NCBI GenBank assembly: GCA_016291085.1
Contig: JAEEVW010000015.1
Coordinates: 1-64,000, forward strand
DNA: 64,000 nt
Direction of reading: 5' to 3'
Source: Prevotella sp.
GTDB taxonomy: Bacteria; Bacteroidota; Bacteroidia; Bacteroidales; Bacteroidaceae
Below, in pieces: positions 25,172-34,631 of this stretch; positions within the stretch are counted from its first letter, which is position 1, and every line of letters starts with the position of its first letter. A model generated the notes under the pieces. It was given only the letters and a program-made list of their open reading frames with translations, had not been told where the DNA came from and ran no database searches. The position numbers were made by a program, and so were the translations under genes.

Positions 25172-26113
25172 TCAGCGCTCGGCACGCATGGGATTGTGGA
25201 GGAAGTCCTCGTAGGCCAGTCGGATGCCGTCCTCAAGTTCGGTCTTGTACGTCCAGCCTAACTTGGTTGCCTTGCTGACATCGAGCAGCTTGCGAGGGGT
25301 GCCATTGGGACGGGTAGTGTCCCACTCAATGCGCCCCTGATAGCCTACCACTTTGGCAACCAACTCCGTCAGCGCCTTGATGGTCAGCTCCTTACCGGTA
25401 CCGGCATTCACCGTTTCGCTACCGGAGTAGTTGTTCATCAGGAACACGCATAGGTTAGCGAGGTCGTCGACATACAGGAACTCGCGAAGGGGACTGCCGT
25501 CGCCCCAACAAGTGACAGACTGCAATCCAGCCACCTTGGCTTCGTGGAAACGCCGGATCAGCGCTGGCAGCACGTGGCTGTGCTCCGGGTGGTAGTTGTC
25601 GTTAGGACCATACAGGTTTGTCGGCATCACGGAGATATAATCCGTGCCGTACTGGCGGTTCAGAAACTCGCAGTATTTCAAACCGCTGATCTTCGCCAAG
25701 GCATACGCCTCGTTGGTCTTTTCCAACTCTGACGTCAACAGACAACTCTCCGGCATCGGCTGAGGTGCCATGCGGGGGTAGATGCAACTACTGCCCAAGA
25801 ACTCCAGTTTCTTGCAACCATTCTTCCAGGCAGCATGGATGACGTTCATTTCGAGTATCATGTTGTCATACATGAAGTCAGCCAGCGCACTCTGGTTGGC
25901 CACGATGCCTCCCACCTTGGCGGCAGCGAGGAATACGTACTCGGGCTGCTCCTCCTTAAAGAAGGCATCCACTGCAGCTTGACACGTGAGGTCAAGCTCA
26001 GCATGAGTCCGCGTGATGATATTGGTGTAGCCTTGCCGTTGTAACTCACGGACAATGGCAGAACCCACCATGCCCCGGTGGCCTGCAACATATATCTTAC
26101 TATTACTCTGCAT
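25172..26113 (-). CDS. fcl: GDP-L-fucose synthase
   Basis: A 313-residue SDR epimerase/reductase. NADPH-binding [14 protein letters not shown] at the N-terminus, GSSCIYP (catalytic Ser region) and YALAK (Tyr-x3-Lys) are present, as are the family's RRFHEAK and [11 protein letters not shown] blocks. It converts GDP-4-keto-6-deoxymannose to GDP-L-fucose. It overlaps gmd by 11 bp. GDP-fucose is the likely donor for one glycosyltransferase of the locus at 2-21 kb. Confidence 0.95.
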   Translation of the reverse strand: MQSNSKIYVAGHRGMVGSAIVRELQRQGYTNIITRTHAELDLTCQAAVDAFFKEEQPEYVFLAAAKVGGIVANQSALADFMYDNMILEMNVIHAAWKNGCKKLEFLGSSCIYPRMAPQPMPESCLLTSELEKTNEAYALAKISGLKYCEFLNRQYGTDYISVMPTNLYGPNDNYHPEHSHVLPALIRRFHEAKVAGLQSVTCWGDGSPLREFLYVDDLANLCVFLMNNYSGSETVNAGTGKELTIKALTELVAKVVGYQGRIEWDTTRPNGTPRKLLDVSKATKLGWTYKTELEDGIRLAYEDFLHNPMRAER

Positions 26114-27197
26114 CTTCTTTGTCCATCTGTGCTTTTAAGAAAAGCTTCTTAACGAACTTCATATCGTGACGGACCATAATCTTGACGAGGTCTTCGAAAG
26201 AGGTCTTCTGAGGATTCCATCCCAACTTGCTCTTGGCCTTTGATGGATCACCCAACAGCTGGTCGACCTCAGCAGGACGGAAATACTTAGGATCAACCTC
26301 GACGAGGGCCTTGCCCGTTGCCTTGTCATAACCCTTCTCGTCGACACCGTCACCGCGCCATTCGAGTTCGATACCCACCTCCTTGAAAGCGAGGGTAGCA
26401 AACTCGCGAACGGTATGGTATTCGCCTGTGGCAATCACAAAGTCGTCGGGTTCAGGCTGCTGGAGGATGAGCCACATGCACTCGATATAGTCCTTGGCAT
26501 AGCCCCAGTCGCGCAGCGAGTTCAGGTTACCCAGATAGAGCTTGTCCTGATAACCCTGTGCAATACGAGCGGCAGCCAGTGTAATCTTACGGGTCACGAA
26601 GGTCTCACCGCGGCGCTCACTCTCATGGTTGAAGAGAATACCGTTGCAGCAGAACATATTGTATGACTCGCGATAGTTCTTCATAATCCAGAAGCCATAG
26701 AGCTTGGCAACAGCATACGGACTGCGGGGGTAGAAGGGGGTAGTCTCACTCTGAGGAACCTCCTGCACCTTACCATATAGTTCGGAGGTCGAGGCCTGAT
26801 AGATGCGGCAGGTCTTCTCCAGTCCACAGATGCGGACGGCCTCCAACAGACGCAACACGCCATTGGCATCGGTGTCAGCAGTATATTCCGGTACGTCGAA
26901 CGATACCTTCACGTGACTCTGTGCAGCGAGGTTATAGATCTCGTCTGGGCGAATCTTTGAAATGATGCGAATGAGCGACGATGAGTCGGTCATATCAGCC
27001 CAATGCAGATTCACCAGACGTTTTTTCTTCATGTCGCGTACCCACTCGTCGAGGTACAGGTGTTCGATACGACCGGTGTTGAAACTGGACGAGCGGCGCA
27101 TGAGGCCGTGAACTTCGTAGCCTTTCTCAATGAGGAATTCGGCCAGATAACTGCCGTCCTGACCGGTGATACCAGTAATAAGAGCAACTTTACTCAT
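26103..27197 (-). CDS. gmd: GDP-mannose 4,6-dehydratase
   Basis: A 364-residue SDR enzyme with [21 protein letters not shown] (NADP loop), [16 protein letters not shown], the STSELYGK segment and catalytic YAVAK. It makes GDP-4-keto-6-deoxymannose, the substrate of the next gene product. Length and motifs are complete. It stands 22 bp after manC and forms the manC-gmd-fcl pathway. Confidence 0.96.
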   Translation of the reverse strand: MSKVALITGITGQDGSYLAEFLIEKGYEVHGLMRRSSSFNTGRIEHLYLDEWVRDMKKKRLVNLHWADMTDSSSLIRIISKIRPDEIYNLAAQSHVKVSFDVPEYTADTDANGVLRLLEAVRICGLEKTCRIYQASTSELYGKVQEVPQSETTPFYPRSPYAVAKLYGFWIMKNYRESYNMFCCNGILFNHESERRGETFVTRKITLAAARIAQGYQDKLYLGNLNSLRDWGYAKDYIECMWLILQQPEPDDFVIATGEYHTVREFATLAFKEVGIELEWRGDGVDEKGYDKATGKALVEVDPKYFRPAEVDQLLGDPSKAKSKLGWNPQKTSFEDLVKIMVRHDMKFVKKLFLKAQMDKEDAE

Positions 27198-27219
27198 ACT
27201 CTTGTCGATATTTTGTTCG

Positions 27220-28290
27220 TTATTTGTCCTGACCGGAGAACTGCTTGATACGCTGTTCTTCAGAGAGTTTGCATATTAATAAGGTGTCGTCGTTTTCTGC
27301 GACAATATAGCCGTTAAGGCCCTGAATAACCACCTTCTTCTCCTGCGTGGTGTGAATGATGCAGTCGTTGGACTCAAAAAGCGTGATGTCGGGACCGATG
27401 CTGGCATTGCCGTACAGGTCTTTCTTGCTTTGTTGCAATAGTGAACCCCACGTGCCCAGGTCGCTCCAACCGAAGTCGGCAGGACAGACGAAAATCTCCT
27501 CGGCCTTCTCCATGATGGCATAGTCGACAGAGATATTCTCGCATTCGGGGAACAAACGGTCAATTTCCTGCTGTTCCTGCTCGGTACCATAGATTGGAAG
27601 CATGGACTCAAAGATCTTAGCCATAGCGGGCTGGTAGATGCGGAAAGCATTGACAATGGTCGACACGTTCCAAATGAAGATGCCGGCATTCCAATAGTAG
27701 TTCTTTTCGCTGATGTACTGCTTGGCGGTCTCCAAGTCGGGTTTCTCGCGGAAACTGTCGACACGGAAAATCTCCTTATTACGCAACGACTTGCTCGACA
27801 GGTCGGCCTGGATGTAGCCATAGCCGGTCTCAGGACGCGTCGGTTTCATGCCCAGCGTCACAATGGCATCTGTGTCGGAGGTGAATTTCAGGCTCTCGGT
27901 GATGACCCGGCGGAACTCCGTCGTGTCCATCACGACATGGTCGCTGGGAGATACCACAATATTGGCTTTCGGGTCAGACGACTTGATACGCCACGAGACG
28001 TAGGCAATGCAGGGTGCCGTATTCCTGCGACAGGGCTCGCAGAGGATATGGTCAGCGGGCATGTCGGGCAACTGGCTGCTGACAGTCGCGGCATATTTCT
28101 GGTTAGTGACGACCCATACATTCTCTGCGGGAACGATGCCACTGAAACGTTCAACAGTTAACTGGAGCAGAGACTTTCCAATACCTAAGACATCGATAAA
28201 CTGCTTGGGCTTGTCGGCTGTGCTCATAGGCCAGAAACGGCTTCCTACGCCGCCGGCCATAATGACGAGATGGTTGTTTATTCTTGCCAT
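27220..28290 (-). CDS. manC: Mannose-1-phosphate guanylyltransferase
   Basis: A 356-residue nucleotidyltransferase with the pyrophosphorylase signature [21 protein letters not shown] at its N-terminus, VVSPSDHVV and [10 protein letters not shown]. It is the short form without a phosphomannose isomerase domain, so mannose-6-phosphate must be supplied elsewhere. It makes GDP-mannose for gmd. The start at 28290 ([14 protein letters not shown]) is preferred over one 13 codons upstream because the -7 promoter element at 28319-28326 lies just before it. Confidence 0.93.
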   Translation of the reverse strand: MARINNHLVIMAGGVGSRFWPMSTADKPKQFIDVLGIGKSLLQLTVERFSGIVPAENVWVVTNQKYAATVSSQLPDMPADHILCEPCRRNTAPCIAYVSWRIKSSDPKANIVVSPSDHVVMDTTEFRRVITESLKFTSDTDAIVTLGMKPTRPETGYGYIQADLSSKSLRNKEIFRVDSFREKPDLETAKQYISEKNYYWNAGIFIWNVSTIVNAFRIYQPAMAKIFESMLPIYGTEQEQQEIDRLFPECENISVDYAIMEKAEEIFVCPADFGWSDLGTWGSLLQQSKKDLYGNASIGPDITLFESNDCIIHTTQEKKVVIQGLNGYIVAENDDTLLICKLSEEQRIKQFSGQDK

Positions 28291-28318
28291 AACATTCCTT
28301 GTAGTTGATAATTTCCTG

Positions 28319-28350
28319 CAAAAATACAAATATATTTTGATACTACCAAA
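28319..28350 (-). promoter_or_regulatory. Promoter of manC-gmd-fcl-ptb-buk
   Basis: On the minus strand TTTG (28347-28350), a 20-bp spacer and TATTTTTG (28319-28326) match the Bacteroidota consensus very well. The leader to the manC start is about 25 nt. Confidence 0.8.
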
Positions 28351-28417
28351 AAAATCGTACCTTTAATTGCATTGAAGGTAGGCTACACCTCGAAAATGAA
28401 AATAAATCCTAATTTAT

Positions 28418-28448
28418 TTTGCATTTCGCTCGGTTTGCACTACCTTTG
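28418..28448 (+). promoter_or_regulatory. Promoter of uvrD/pcrA
   Basis: TTTG (28418-28421), a 19-bp spacer and TACCTTTG (28441-28448) are a near-perfect promoter. The ATG follows after only 8 bp, so the transcript has almost no leader. The block CGGTTTGCAC just upstream recurs before the ATPase gene near 765. Confidence 0.8.
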
Positions 28449-28456
28449 TCACCGAT

Positions 28457-30769
28457 ATGAACGACAATTTACTCAATGAATTGAATGAAGGGCAGCGTGC
28501 TGCGGTGGAATACTGTGACGGACCGCAACTGGTGATTGCCGGTGCCGGATCGGGAAAAACCCGTGTGCTGACCTATAAGATAGCCTATCTGCTGGAGCAG
28601 GGCATGGCCCCGTGGAACATTCTGGCACTGACTTTTACCAATAAGGCGGCACGTGAGATGAAAGAACGTATTGGCCGATTGGTAGGGCAGGAGAGGGCTA
28701 TATATCTGCAGATGGGTACGTTTCATTCTGTTTTTGCCCGCATTCTGAGGGCTGAAGCGGAACGAATCGGCTTTAATTCTAATTTCACTATTTACGATCA
28801 GGCTGATGCCCGGTCGCTGGTGAAAAGCATCATCAAAGAGATGCAACTAGACGACAAGACGTATAAGCCCAATAGTGTGGCTGATCGCATCTCGATGGCC
28901 AAGAACCACCTGCTGTTGCCACAACAGTATGCCACCAGTTCGTGGGCTGCTGACGATGCTCAACACAAGCGTCCAGTGATGTCGCAAATCTATCAACGCT
29001 ATGTGGAACGTTGTCATCAGGCGAATGCGATGGACTTTGATGATTTGCTTGTCAAGACCTTTGTCTTGTTGCGTGACCATGAGGATGTCCGGCAAAAATA
29101 TATCGAGCGTTTCCAATATGTACTGGTCGATGAGTATCAGGACACCAACTATGCCCAGCAAGAGATTGTCCTGTTGTTGGCGCATGAACATGGACGAGTC
29201 TGTGTGGTGGGCGACGATGCCCAAAGCATCTATAGTTTCCGAGGGGCTAATATTGACAATATCCTGAATTTCCAAAAACAGTATCAAGGTGCCAGGTTGT
29301 TTAAACTGGAGCAGAACTACCGGTCGACGCAACTTATCGTGCATGCTGCGAACAGCTTGATTAAAAAGAACGAGCGACAAATCCATAAGGATGTGTTTAG
29401 CAGAAACGAGGTCGGCGAGCGTCTGACGCTCAAACCTGCCTATAGCGATAAGGAGGAGGCGATGATTGTGTGTAATGATATCAAACGATTACGTCGACAG
29501 GACCGTTGTGAGTTCTCGGATTTTGCTATTCTCTATCGTACCAATGCCCAGAGCCGTTCGTTCGAAGAGCAGATGCGTAAGGACGGCATTCCTTATAGGA
29601 TATATGGCGGATTGAGTTTTTATCAGCGCAAGGAGATCAAGGACGTCATTGCCTATTTCCGTGTGGTGGTCAATCCCAATGATGAGGAAGCGCTGCGACG
29701 CATCATCAACTATCCGGCACGTGGTATCGGTGACACAACGGTAGGCAAGATTACGGAAACAGCAACCAGACATCAGGTCAGTTTGTGGCAGGTCATCCAG
29801 CAACCCATTGTGTTCGATTTGAATCTGGCTAAGGGGACGTTGACGAAACTGGAAGCATTCAAAACCTTGATAGAAGGGTGGTCGGACCGCTTGGATCAGG
29901 AAGATACCTATGAGTTGGGACACTCCATTATCATGGAAAGCGGTATCAGCAAGGAGATCTATGGTTCCTCTAATCCGGAAGACTTGTCGAGACAGGAGAA
30001 TCTGGAAGAATTCCTGGGCGGTATGCAGGATTTTGTGGAGACACGGAAAGAGGAAGACCGGGAGAATGAGACCGGACTGAGCGATTTCCTGCAGGAAGTG
30101 GCCCTATTGACCGATTTGGACAGTGACGACGACAAGGAACAGCCCAAGGTGTCGCTGATGACTATCCATGCTGCCAAAGGACTGGAATTCCCGACGGTTT
30201 TCGTTGTCGGCCTGGAAGAGAATATCTTCCCTTCGCCGATGTGTGTTAATACGATGCGGGAACTGGAAGAGGAGCGTCGCTTGTTGTATGTGGCTATTAC
30301 CCGGGCAGAAAAACATTGTATCCTGACCTGTGCGCAGAATCGTTTCCGATATGGACGTATGGAGTTTGACACACCATCGCGTTTCATCAAGGATTTCGAT
30401 CCTAGCCTGTTGAAGGTGGAAGGGAATTCGGGTTTAGCCGGTGTTTCTGGTGTCTCTAGTCATACTAGTCGTACTAGTCAATATGGCTTTAGCCGCCCGG
30501 TACAAAATCCCCGACCGGTGGCAACGCAGTTTATGGCAGACCCGAAGGCTCGATTAGTGCCTGTGCGGCATGAGACGCCTCGTCCGCAGTCGGCCATTGG
30601 CAATATCGGCTTGAAGGAGGGAAATGTCATTGAACATCAGCGCTTTGGCGTGGGTACTGTCCTCAAGGTGGAGGGTACTGGAGAGAATACCAAGGCAACA
30701 GTCGAGTTTAAGAATGCCGGTATCAAACAGTTGTTGCTGAAGTTCGCAAAATATACAATTATTTCGTAA
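28457..30769 (+). CDS. pcrA: ATP-dependent DNA helicase, UvrD/PcrA type
   Basis: A 770-residue superfamily 1A helicase: motif Q (LNEGQRAAV), Walker A AGAGSGKTR at 28-36, motif Ia (ALTFTNKAAREM), Walker B VDEYQDTN, motif III, QNYRST (IV), VSLMTIHAAKGLEF (V) and VAITRAEK (VI). The C-terminal KOW/Tudor-like segment (GLKEGNVIEHQRFGVGTVLKVEG) is the PcrA part that meets RNA polymerase. It acts in excision repair and conflict resolution. The linker at ~658-678 (SGVSSHTSRTSQ) is encoded by 9-bp repeats. The symbol could equally be uvrD. Confidence 0.94.
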   Translation: MNDNLLNELNEGQRAAVEYCDGPQLVIAGAGSGKTRVLTYKIAYLLEQGMAPWNILALTFTNKAAREMKERIGRLVGQERAIYLQMGTFHSVFARILRAEAERIGFNSNFTIYDQADARSLVKSIIKEMQLDDKTYKPNSVADRISMAKNHLLLPQQYATSSWAADDAQHKRPVMSQIYQRYVERCHQANAMDFDDLLVKTFVLLRDHEDVRQKYIERFQYVLVDEYQDTNYAQQEIVLLLAHEHGRVCVVGDDAQSIYSFRGANIDNILNFQKQYQGARLFKLEQNYRSTQLIVHAANSLIKKNERQIHKDVFSRNEVGERLTLKPAYSDKEEAMIVCNDIKRLRRQDRCEFSDFAILYRTNAQSRSFEEQMRKDGIPYRIYGGLSFYQRKEIKDVIAYFRVVVNPNDEEALRRIINYPARGIGDTTVGKITETATRHQVSLWQVIQQPIVFDLNLAKGTLTKLEAFKTLIEGWSDRLDQEDTYELGHSIIMESGISKEIYGSSNPEDLSRQENLEEFLGGMQDFVETRKEEDRENETGLSDFLQEVALLTDLDSDDDKEQPKVSLMTIHAAKGLEFPTVFVVGLEENIFPSPMCVNTMRELEEERRLLYVAITRAEKHCILTCAQNRFRYGRMEFDTPSRFIKDFDPSLLKVEGNSGLAGVSGVSSHTSRTSQYGFSRPVQNPRPVATQFMADPKARLVPVRHETPRPQSAIGNIGLKEGNVIEHQRFGVGTVLKVEGTGENTKATVEFKNAGIKQLLLKFAKYTIIS
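30456..30482 (+). repeat. In-frame 9-bp repeats in the helicase linker
   Basis: CTAGTCATA, CTAGTCGTA, CTAGTCAAT follow two related units GGTGTTTCT, GGTGTCTCT (440-457). Being 9 bp, they keep the frame and lengthen a Ser/Thr-rich linker before the C-terminal domain. Confidence 0.75.
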
Positions 30770-30796
30770 TAACGTTATTACGTTATATCGCCATTA
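30765..30796 (+). repeat. Octamer array overlapping the helicase stop codon
   Basis: CGTAATAA, CGTTATTA, CGTTATAT and CGCCATTA run in tandem, the first containing the stop codon TAA. Confidence 0.75.
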
Positions 30797-30802
30797 TAAT
30801 TA

Positions 30803-30934
30803 TTATAGAGCCTCGTCTTCCGGACGTTCCGGAAGACGAGACTTTTGTTTGGGTAAATGTTTCTTCTTGCGAAGATAGGCGGCCTTGCGGGCTTCGTATT
30901 CTTCGTAATGCTTCTCAAGAAAATTGTCAGCCAT
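30803..30934 (-). CDS. 43-residue conserved small basic protein
   Basis: The frame reads MADNFLEKHYEEYEARKAAYLRKKKHLPKQKSRLPE... and stops after 43 residues. It is highly charged, with a predicted helix and a basic middle. Its ATG overlaps the TAA of the upstream DUF4270 gene by 1 bp, so it is translationally coupled. Small proteins starting MADN-LEKxYEEYEARKAA occur in Bacteroidota genomes; I know no function. Its last 11 codons coincide with the helicase terminator on the other strand. Confidence 0.75.
   Translation of the reverse strand: MADNFLEKHYEEYEARKAAYLRKKKHLPKQKSRLPERPEDEAL
30812..30848 (+). terminator. Terminator of the helicase gene, inside an opposite-strand gene
   Basis: A perfect 13-bp stem (30812-30824 with 30828-30840) and 3-nt loop is followed by ACTTTTGTTT on the plus strand. 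The same bases encode residues SRLPERPEDEA of the small minus-strand protein. Confidence 0.8.
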
Positions 30935-32388
30935 TATTCGTTTTGGTTATAGACAATACTGATGCGTACCGGGTCATAGGGATTATCACTGCCACCGACC
31001 AATCGTACGCTGACCACCTTAAGTTCATTGCTGACGCTGGCAACAGAAGTGGTAGAACTGGAAGTGCTGGCTGTAACAACCTGTACGGGTACGATGACCG
31101 CTTTATTCCAGTTTTCGGATTGGTTGCGTTTGGCATACATCCTATTGATCAATCCTGAGATGTTGTTGAATGTGTAGGTGTTCTTGCTGCTATTGTAAAC
31201 AGCCAGGTACGATGCCATGTTGTTGGGCAGGTCTCCATTTTCAAAGAATGAATACAAACTATCCTTTTCAAGAATCAGCAGATTCTGCGGCTCCATCAAA
31301 AGATCATCACTAAGCTCGCTGATGTCGTTCATGCGGCGGAAGACAATTTTGGCTGAGGTGATAGTGTCGTTTTCATGTCCTCGTTTGATGTCGTCAACAG
31401 GCAGGGTTACTTCAGTAAAGATGCCGTCGGGGGCCTTCAGATAAGTATAATGAGTGTCTGCTGCCAGTCGCTTGATGACGTCTTTGTCGCTAATGAAATG
31501 CGTGGTCTGTAAAACCTCCTCGTTACCATTAAACGTTTTTGAACCACTGACAATCTTTCCGTTCATCATATAGTGGGTATGAACGATGAGCTGTGTCTGG
31601 TAGATTTCAGTCATCAGTCCCAAACCATCGGTCGTCTTAAAATAGAATCCGGGACATACCTTTTGGATAAAGGTCTGCGAATTCTTGAAATACTCAGGAT
31701 GGTCATAATAGGTGCGCATCAAATAAGAGCCATAGTTGTTGTAGGTAACTCCATTCTTATCCGTATAAGGTTCGTTGAGAGAAATACTGATACGGAAAAA
31801 ATTTGAACCACTTTGGTTTAATTGGCGTAAACTATCGCTCTGTGTCAAGTCGGACAAAGAGTAGAGCGTGTTTTTGCGGATACCACCAGCACGCAGGAAA
31901 CCATTTTTCTCCAAGTCGTAGTTGGTGTAGTATTGGCGATTCTCCTTGACGGGCTTGTCAAGCTCGCAGACGGTCATCTTCATGGCTGCTAACGAGTCTC
32001 CCATAAAGTCGTTGACGATAATGTGGATGAAACATGAATCTGCTAGTGCCAGATCAGTGTGATCATCAATTTCATCACGTAATATAGATAAAGGGGGGAA
32101 TACTGACGATGCCTCGCTCTCTAAGGTACCGAACTGCGACATATAGTTTGCCGTGATATAAGAACCGGTTTCTGGATCCTTAATTTTACCCAAATAGCTG
32201 TATGAGCTACGGGCCAATACAGAGTCGGCAATGAATGATCGTGTTGAAATATCGAACGTATCCGATACGATAGTGAACTGGTCAGAACTGCTGACGAGTG
32301 TGTTACCCACCGTCGTAGTATCTTCTGTACACGAAGAGATTGCAATTGTAATCATTGCAATCCCCATCAATAGTATTTTCTTTATCAT
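30934..32388 (-). CDS. DUF4270 family lipoprotein
   Basis: A 484-residue protein. The chosen start gives a lipoprotein signal peptide MIKKILLMGIAMITIAISSC with the lipid-modified Cys at 20; an upstream in-frame start lies inside the preceding gene and lacks it. The rest is beta-rich with DUF4270 features (NTLVSSSDQFTIVSDTFDI, SVLARSSYSYLGKIKDPETG). Probably outer-membrane attached, role unknown. It is 1 bp after the starch-synthase-domain gene, an arrangement I associate with Bacteroidota. Confidence 0.88.
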   Translation of the reverse strand: MIKKILLMGIAMITIAISSCTEDTTTVGNTLVSSSDQFTIVSDTFDISTRSFIADSVLARSSYSYLGKIKDPETGSYITANYMSQFGTLESEASSVFPPLSILRDEIDDHTDLALADSCFIHIIVNDFMGDSLAAMKMTVCELDKPVKENRQYYTNYDLEKNGFLRAGGIRKNTLYSLSDLTQSDSLRQLNQSGSNFFRISISLNEPYTDKNGVTYNNYGSYLMRTYYDHPEYFKNSQTFIQKVCPGFYFKTTDGLGLMTEIYQTQLIVHTHYMMNGKIVSGSKTFNGNEEVLQTTHFISDKDVIKRLAADTHYTYLKAPDGIFTEVTLPVDDIKRGHENDTITSAKIVFRRMNDISELSDDLLMEPQNLLILEKDSLYSFFENGDLPNNMASYLAVYNSSKNTYTFNNISGLINRMYAKRNQSENWNKAVIVPVQVVTASTSSSTTSVASVSNELKVVSVRLVGGSDNPYDPVRISIVYNQNE

Positions 32389-32389
32389 G

Positions 32390-33187
32390 TTATATCTTCT
32401 CGTAGAAGTTTTCATAAGCATCGGCAAAGTCCTCACCCGGATAGGACAGGATGGGGACATTGTTGTCTTTCGCATATTTTATCAACTCCTTGTTTACATT
32501 CTTGTGGGCAGCAATAACTCCATCGCTATAATCAATAGCCAGCTTGCCTAATTCATTAAAGTCAAAAATGTCGTTGTATTTTGTCAGCGTATCAGCTGTT
32601 GCCTCACGGAACTCAATGCAGTTCTTGAAGTTGCTGCCTAAATCTGACTTGAGATTATTCGGGAATAATGATGTCACTACCTTGGTATTAGCGAATGAGG
32701 GCTCATCGTGATAGGCAGTCTTGATATATAGAGGAACGACGGCACCCATCCAGCCTTGAACGTGGATGATGTCAGGTACCCAACGGAGTTTCTTAACAGT
32801 TTCAAGAACACCACGTGCAAAGAATATGGCTCGCTCCCCGTTGTCGGTATAATCCTCTCCCTGCTCATTTTGTGCCATCTGGCGCTTCGAGAAGTAATCT
32901 TCATTGTCAATGAAATAGACTTGGATGCGTGTCTGGACTATTGTCGCCACCTTGATAATCAACGGATGGTCGGTATCATCGATAATCAGATTCATTCCAG
33001 AGAGACGAATCACCTCATGCAACTGACCGCGGCGCTCATTGATGTTGCCCCACTTAGGCATGAACGTACGGATTTCGTGGCCCTTCTCAAGGATAGCCTG
33101 AGGAAGTGCCTTACCCATCAGCGAGAGGTCGCTGTCGGGAACATAAGGAACAATCTCTTGGTTGATGAATAATATCTTCTTTGCCAT
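32390..33187 (-). CDS. Glycogen/starch synthase N-terminal domain protein (GT5-like), single domain
   Basis: A 265-residue protein matching only the N-terminal catalytic domain of glycogen synthase: KKILFINQEIVPYVPDSDLSLMGKALPQAI, YFIDNEDYFSKR, RAIFFARGVLETVKKLRWVPDIIHVQGW (the HxHGW-like block). Full GlgA is ~480-550 residues and has a C-terminal donor-binding GT-B domain, absent here. The gene ends cleanly next to DUF4270, so it looks like a real one-domain gene rather than a truncation. It may bind glucan or act with another subunit; independent synthase activity is doubtful. Confidence 0.85.
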   Translation of the reverse strand: MAKKILFINQEIVPYVPDSDLSLMGKALPQAILEKGHEIRTFMPKWGNINERRGQLHEVIRLSGMNLIIDDTDHPLIIKVATIVQTRIQVYFIDNEDYFSKRQMAQNEQGEDYTDNGERAIFFARGVLETVKKLRWVPDIIHVQGWMGAVVPLYIKTAYHDEPSFANTKVVTSLFPNNLKSDLGSNFKNCIEFREATADTLTKYNDIFDFNELGKLAIDYSDGVIAAHKNVNKELIKYAKDNNVPILSYPGEDFADAYENFYEKI

Positions 33188-33209
33188 GCGATCTAGTTTA
33201 AACCATGTG

Positions 33210-33217
33210 CAAAGTTA
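33210..33217 (-). promoter_or_regulatory. -7 element for the starch-synthase-domain/DUF4270/small-protein operon
   Basis: TAACTTTG followed by C on the minus strand, 22 bp before the start codon. TTTG candidates lie 14 and 22 bp further upstream. The divergent panC start is 150 bp away. Confidence 0.6.
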
Positions 33218-33363
33218 CGAAAAATAATTCACAAAAACGCAAAAACGTGCATATTTAAGGATTTTTAGCCTCAAATTTGGCATATTTTTACGTTATTTTT
33301 TCCTTATTTGGTAAAAATGTTGTTATTTTGCACCCGATTTCAGAGATAAGTATAGAAAAGACA

Positions 33364-34218
33364 ATGAAAGTATTCTATAAAATTGTGGATCTTCAGAACC
33401 AGCTTTTTGAGGATCGCAAGCAAGGAAAAGAGATTGGACTCGTCCCGACCATGGGAGCACTCCATGAGGGACATGCCTCGTTGGTACGTCGTAGTGTGAA
33501 GGAGAATGCCGTCACCGTTGTGTCGGTGTTTGTGAATCCCACGCAGTTTAATGACAAAAACGACCTGAAGAACTATCCCAGAACGTTGGAGGCTGACTGC
33601 CTGTTGCTGGAGGAGTGTGGTGCCGACTATGTGCTGGCTCCTTCGGTAGAGGAGATGTATCCCACTCCTGACACACGCCAGTTTGAGTATCCGCCCGTCT
33701 CGACCGTGATGGAAGGAGCTCACCGCTCCGGTCATTTCAATGGTGTCTGTCAGGTAGTAAGCCGACTGTTCTATATTGTAAAACCGCAGCGCGCGTATTT
33801 TGGTGAAAAAGACTGGCAGCAGATTGCCGTCGTGAAGGCGATGGTTCGCCATCTGGGTATCAACGTACAGATTGTAGAATGTGACATTGTCCGTGATGCT
33901 GACGGACTGGCTCGCAGTTCTCGTAACACCCTGCTGTCAAAAGAGGAACGTGCCATTGCTCCAAACATCTACAAGGCTTTGAAGAGTAGTCTGACGTATG
34001 CCAAAAAGCATACTGTGAAGGAAACCCACGACAAGGTGGTTGCCGACATCAATGCTGTTGACGGTCTTGACGTGGAGTATTTCAGCATTGTTGACGGCAA
34101 TACGCTGCAAGATATCGAGAATTGGGATGATACACCATATGTCGTAGGCTGTATTACTGTTTATTGTGGTAAGACACCTATCAGACTTATTGATCATATA
34201 AAATATAAGGAAGTATGA
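33364..34218 (+). CDS. panC: Pantoate--beta-alanine ligase (pantothenate synthetase)
   Basis: A 284-residue enzyme with the HIGH-like [59 protein letters not shown] and the KMSKS-like [12 protein letters not shown]. It joins pantoate and beta-alanine in vitamin B5 synthesis. The start at 33364 is preferred to an upstream in-frame ATG because it gives the normal N-terminus ([14 protein letters not shown]). The panD start overlaps its stop. Confidence 0.95.
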   Translation: MKVFYKIVDLQNQLFEDRKQGKEIGLVPTMGALHEGHASLVRRSVKENAVTVVSVFVNPTQFNDKNDLKNYPRTLEADCLLLEECGADYVLAPSVEEMYPTPDTRQFEYPPVSTVMEGAHRSGHFNGVCQVVSRLFYIVKPQRAYFGEKDWQQIAVVKAMVRHLGINVQIVECDIVRDADGLARSSRNTLLSKEERAIAPNIYKALKSSLTYAKKHTVKETHDKVVADINAVDGLDVEYFSIVDGNTLQDIENWDDTPYVVGCITVYCGKTPIRLIDHIKYKEV

Positions 34219-34562
34219 TGATAGAAGTCATGAAGTCTAAGTTGCACTGTGTGACGGTGACAGAAGCCAACCTGAACTATATGGGCAGTATTACGATTGA
34301 TGAGGATCTGATGGATGCTGCCAACATGATAGCCGGTGAGAAGGTCCAGGTGCTTGACAATAATAACGGCGAACGCTTTGAGACTTACATTATTAAAGGT
34401 GAGCGCGGATCGGGATGCATCTGTCTGAATGGTGCTGCAGCGCGTAGGGTACAAGTGGGTGATGTGGTTATCATCATCTCCTATGCACTGATGGATTTTG
34501 AGGAGGCCAAGACCTTTAAACCCACAGTGGTCTTTCCGCAAGAAGGAAATAAGGTGTTATAG
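34215..34562 (+). CDS. panD: Aspartate 1-decarboxylase precursor
   Basis: A 115-residue pyruvoyl enzyme. The self-cleavage site is Gly24-Ser25 in YMGSITID; the new N-terminal Ser becomes the pyruvoyl group. [34 protein letters not shown] and VIIISYALM complete the family pattern. It supplies beta-alanine to PanC and is coupled to panC by a 4-bp overlap. Two adjacent ATGs open the frame; either may be used. Confidence 0.96.
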   Translation: MMIEVMKSKLHCVTVTEANLNYMGSITIDEDLMDAANMIAGEKVQVLDNNNGERFETYIIKGERGSGCICLNGAAARRVQVGDVVIIISYALMDFEEAKTFKPTVVFPQEGNKVL

Positions 34563-34580
34563 CTATTCAACCTATAGAAA

Positions 34581-34617
34581 ACAACAAAGCCGCTCATTGC
34601 TGGGCGGCTTTATTGTT
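34581..34617. terminator. Bidirectional terminator between panD and the decarboxylase operon
   Basis: AAAGCCGC pairs with GCGGCTTT, extended by ACAA / TTGT around one mismatch, with A-rich and T-rich flanks. It lies between convergent genes and can serve both. Confidence 0.85.
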
Positions 34618-34631
34618 GAATATAGATAAGG

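Noticed and set aside
33277..33363. Longer panC start
   Set aside because: Adds 29 hydrophobic residues not found in pantothenate synthetases; the ATG at 33364 gives the normal N-terminus.
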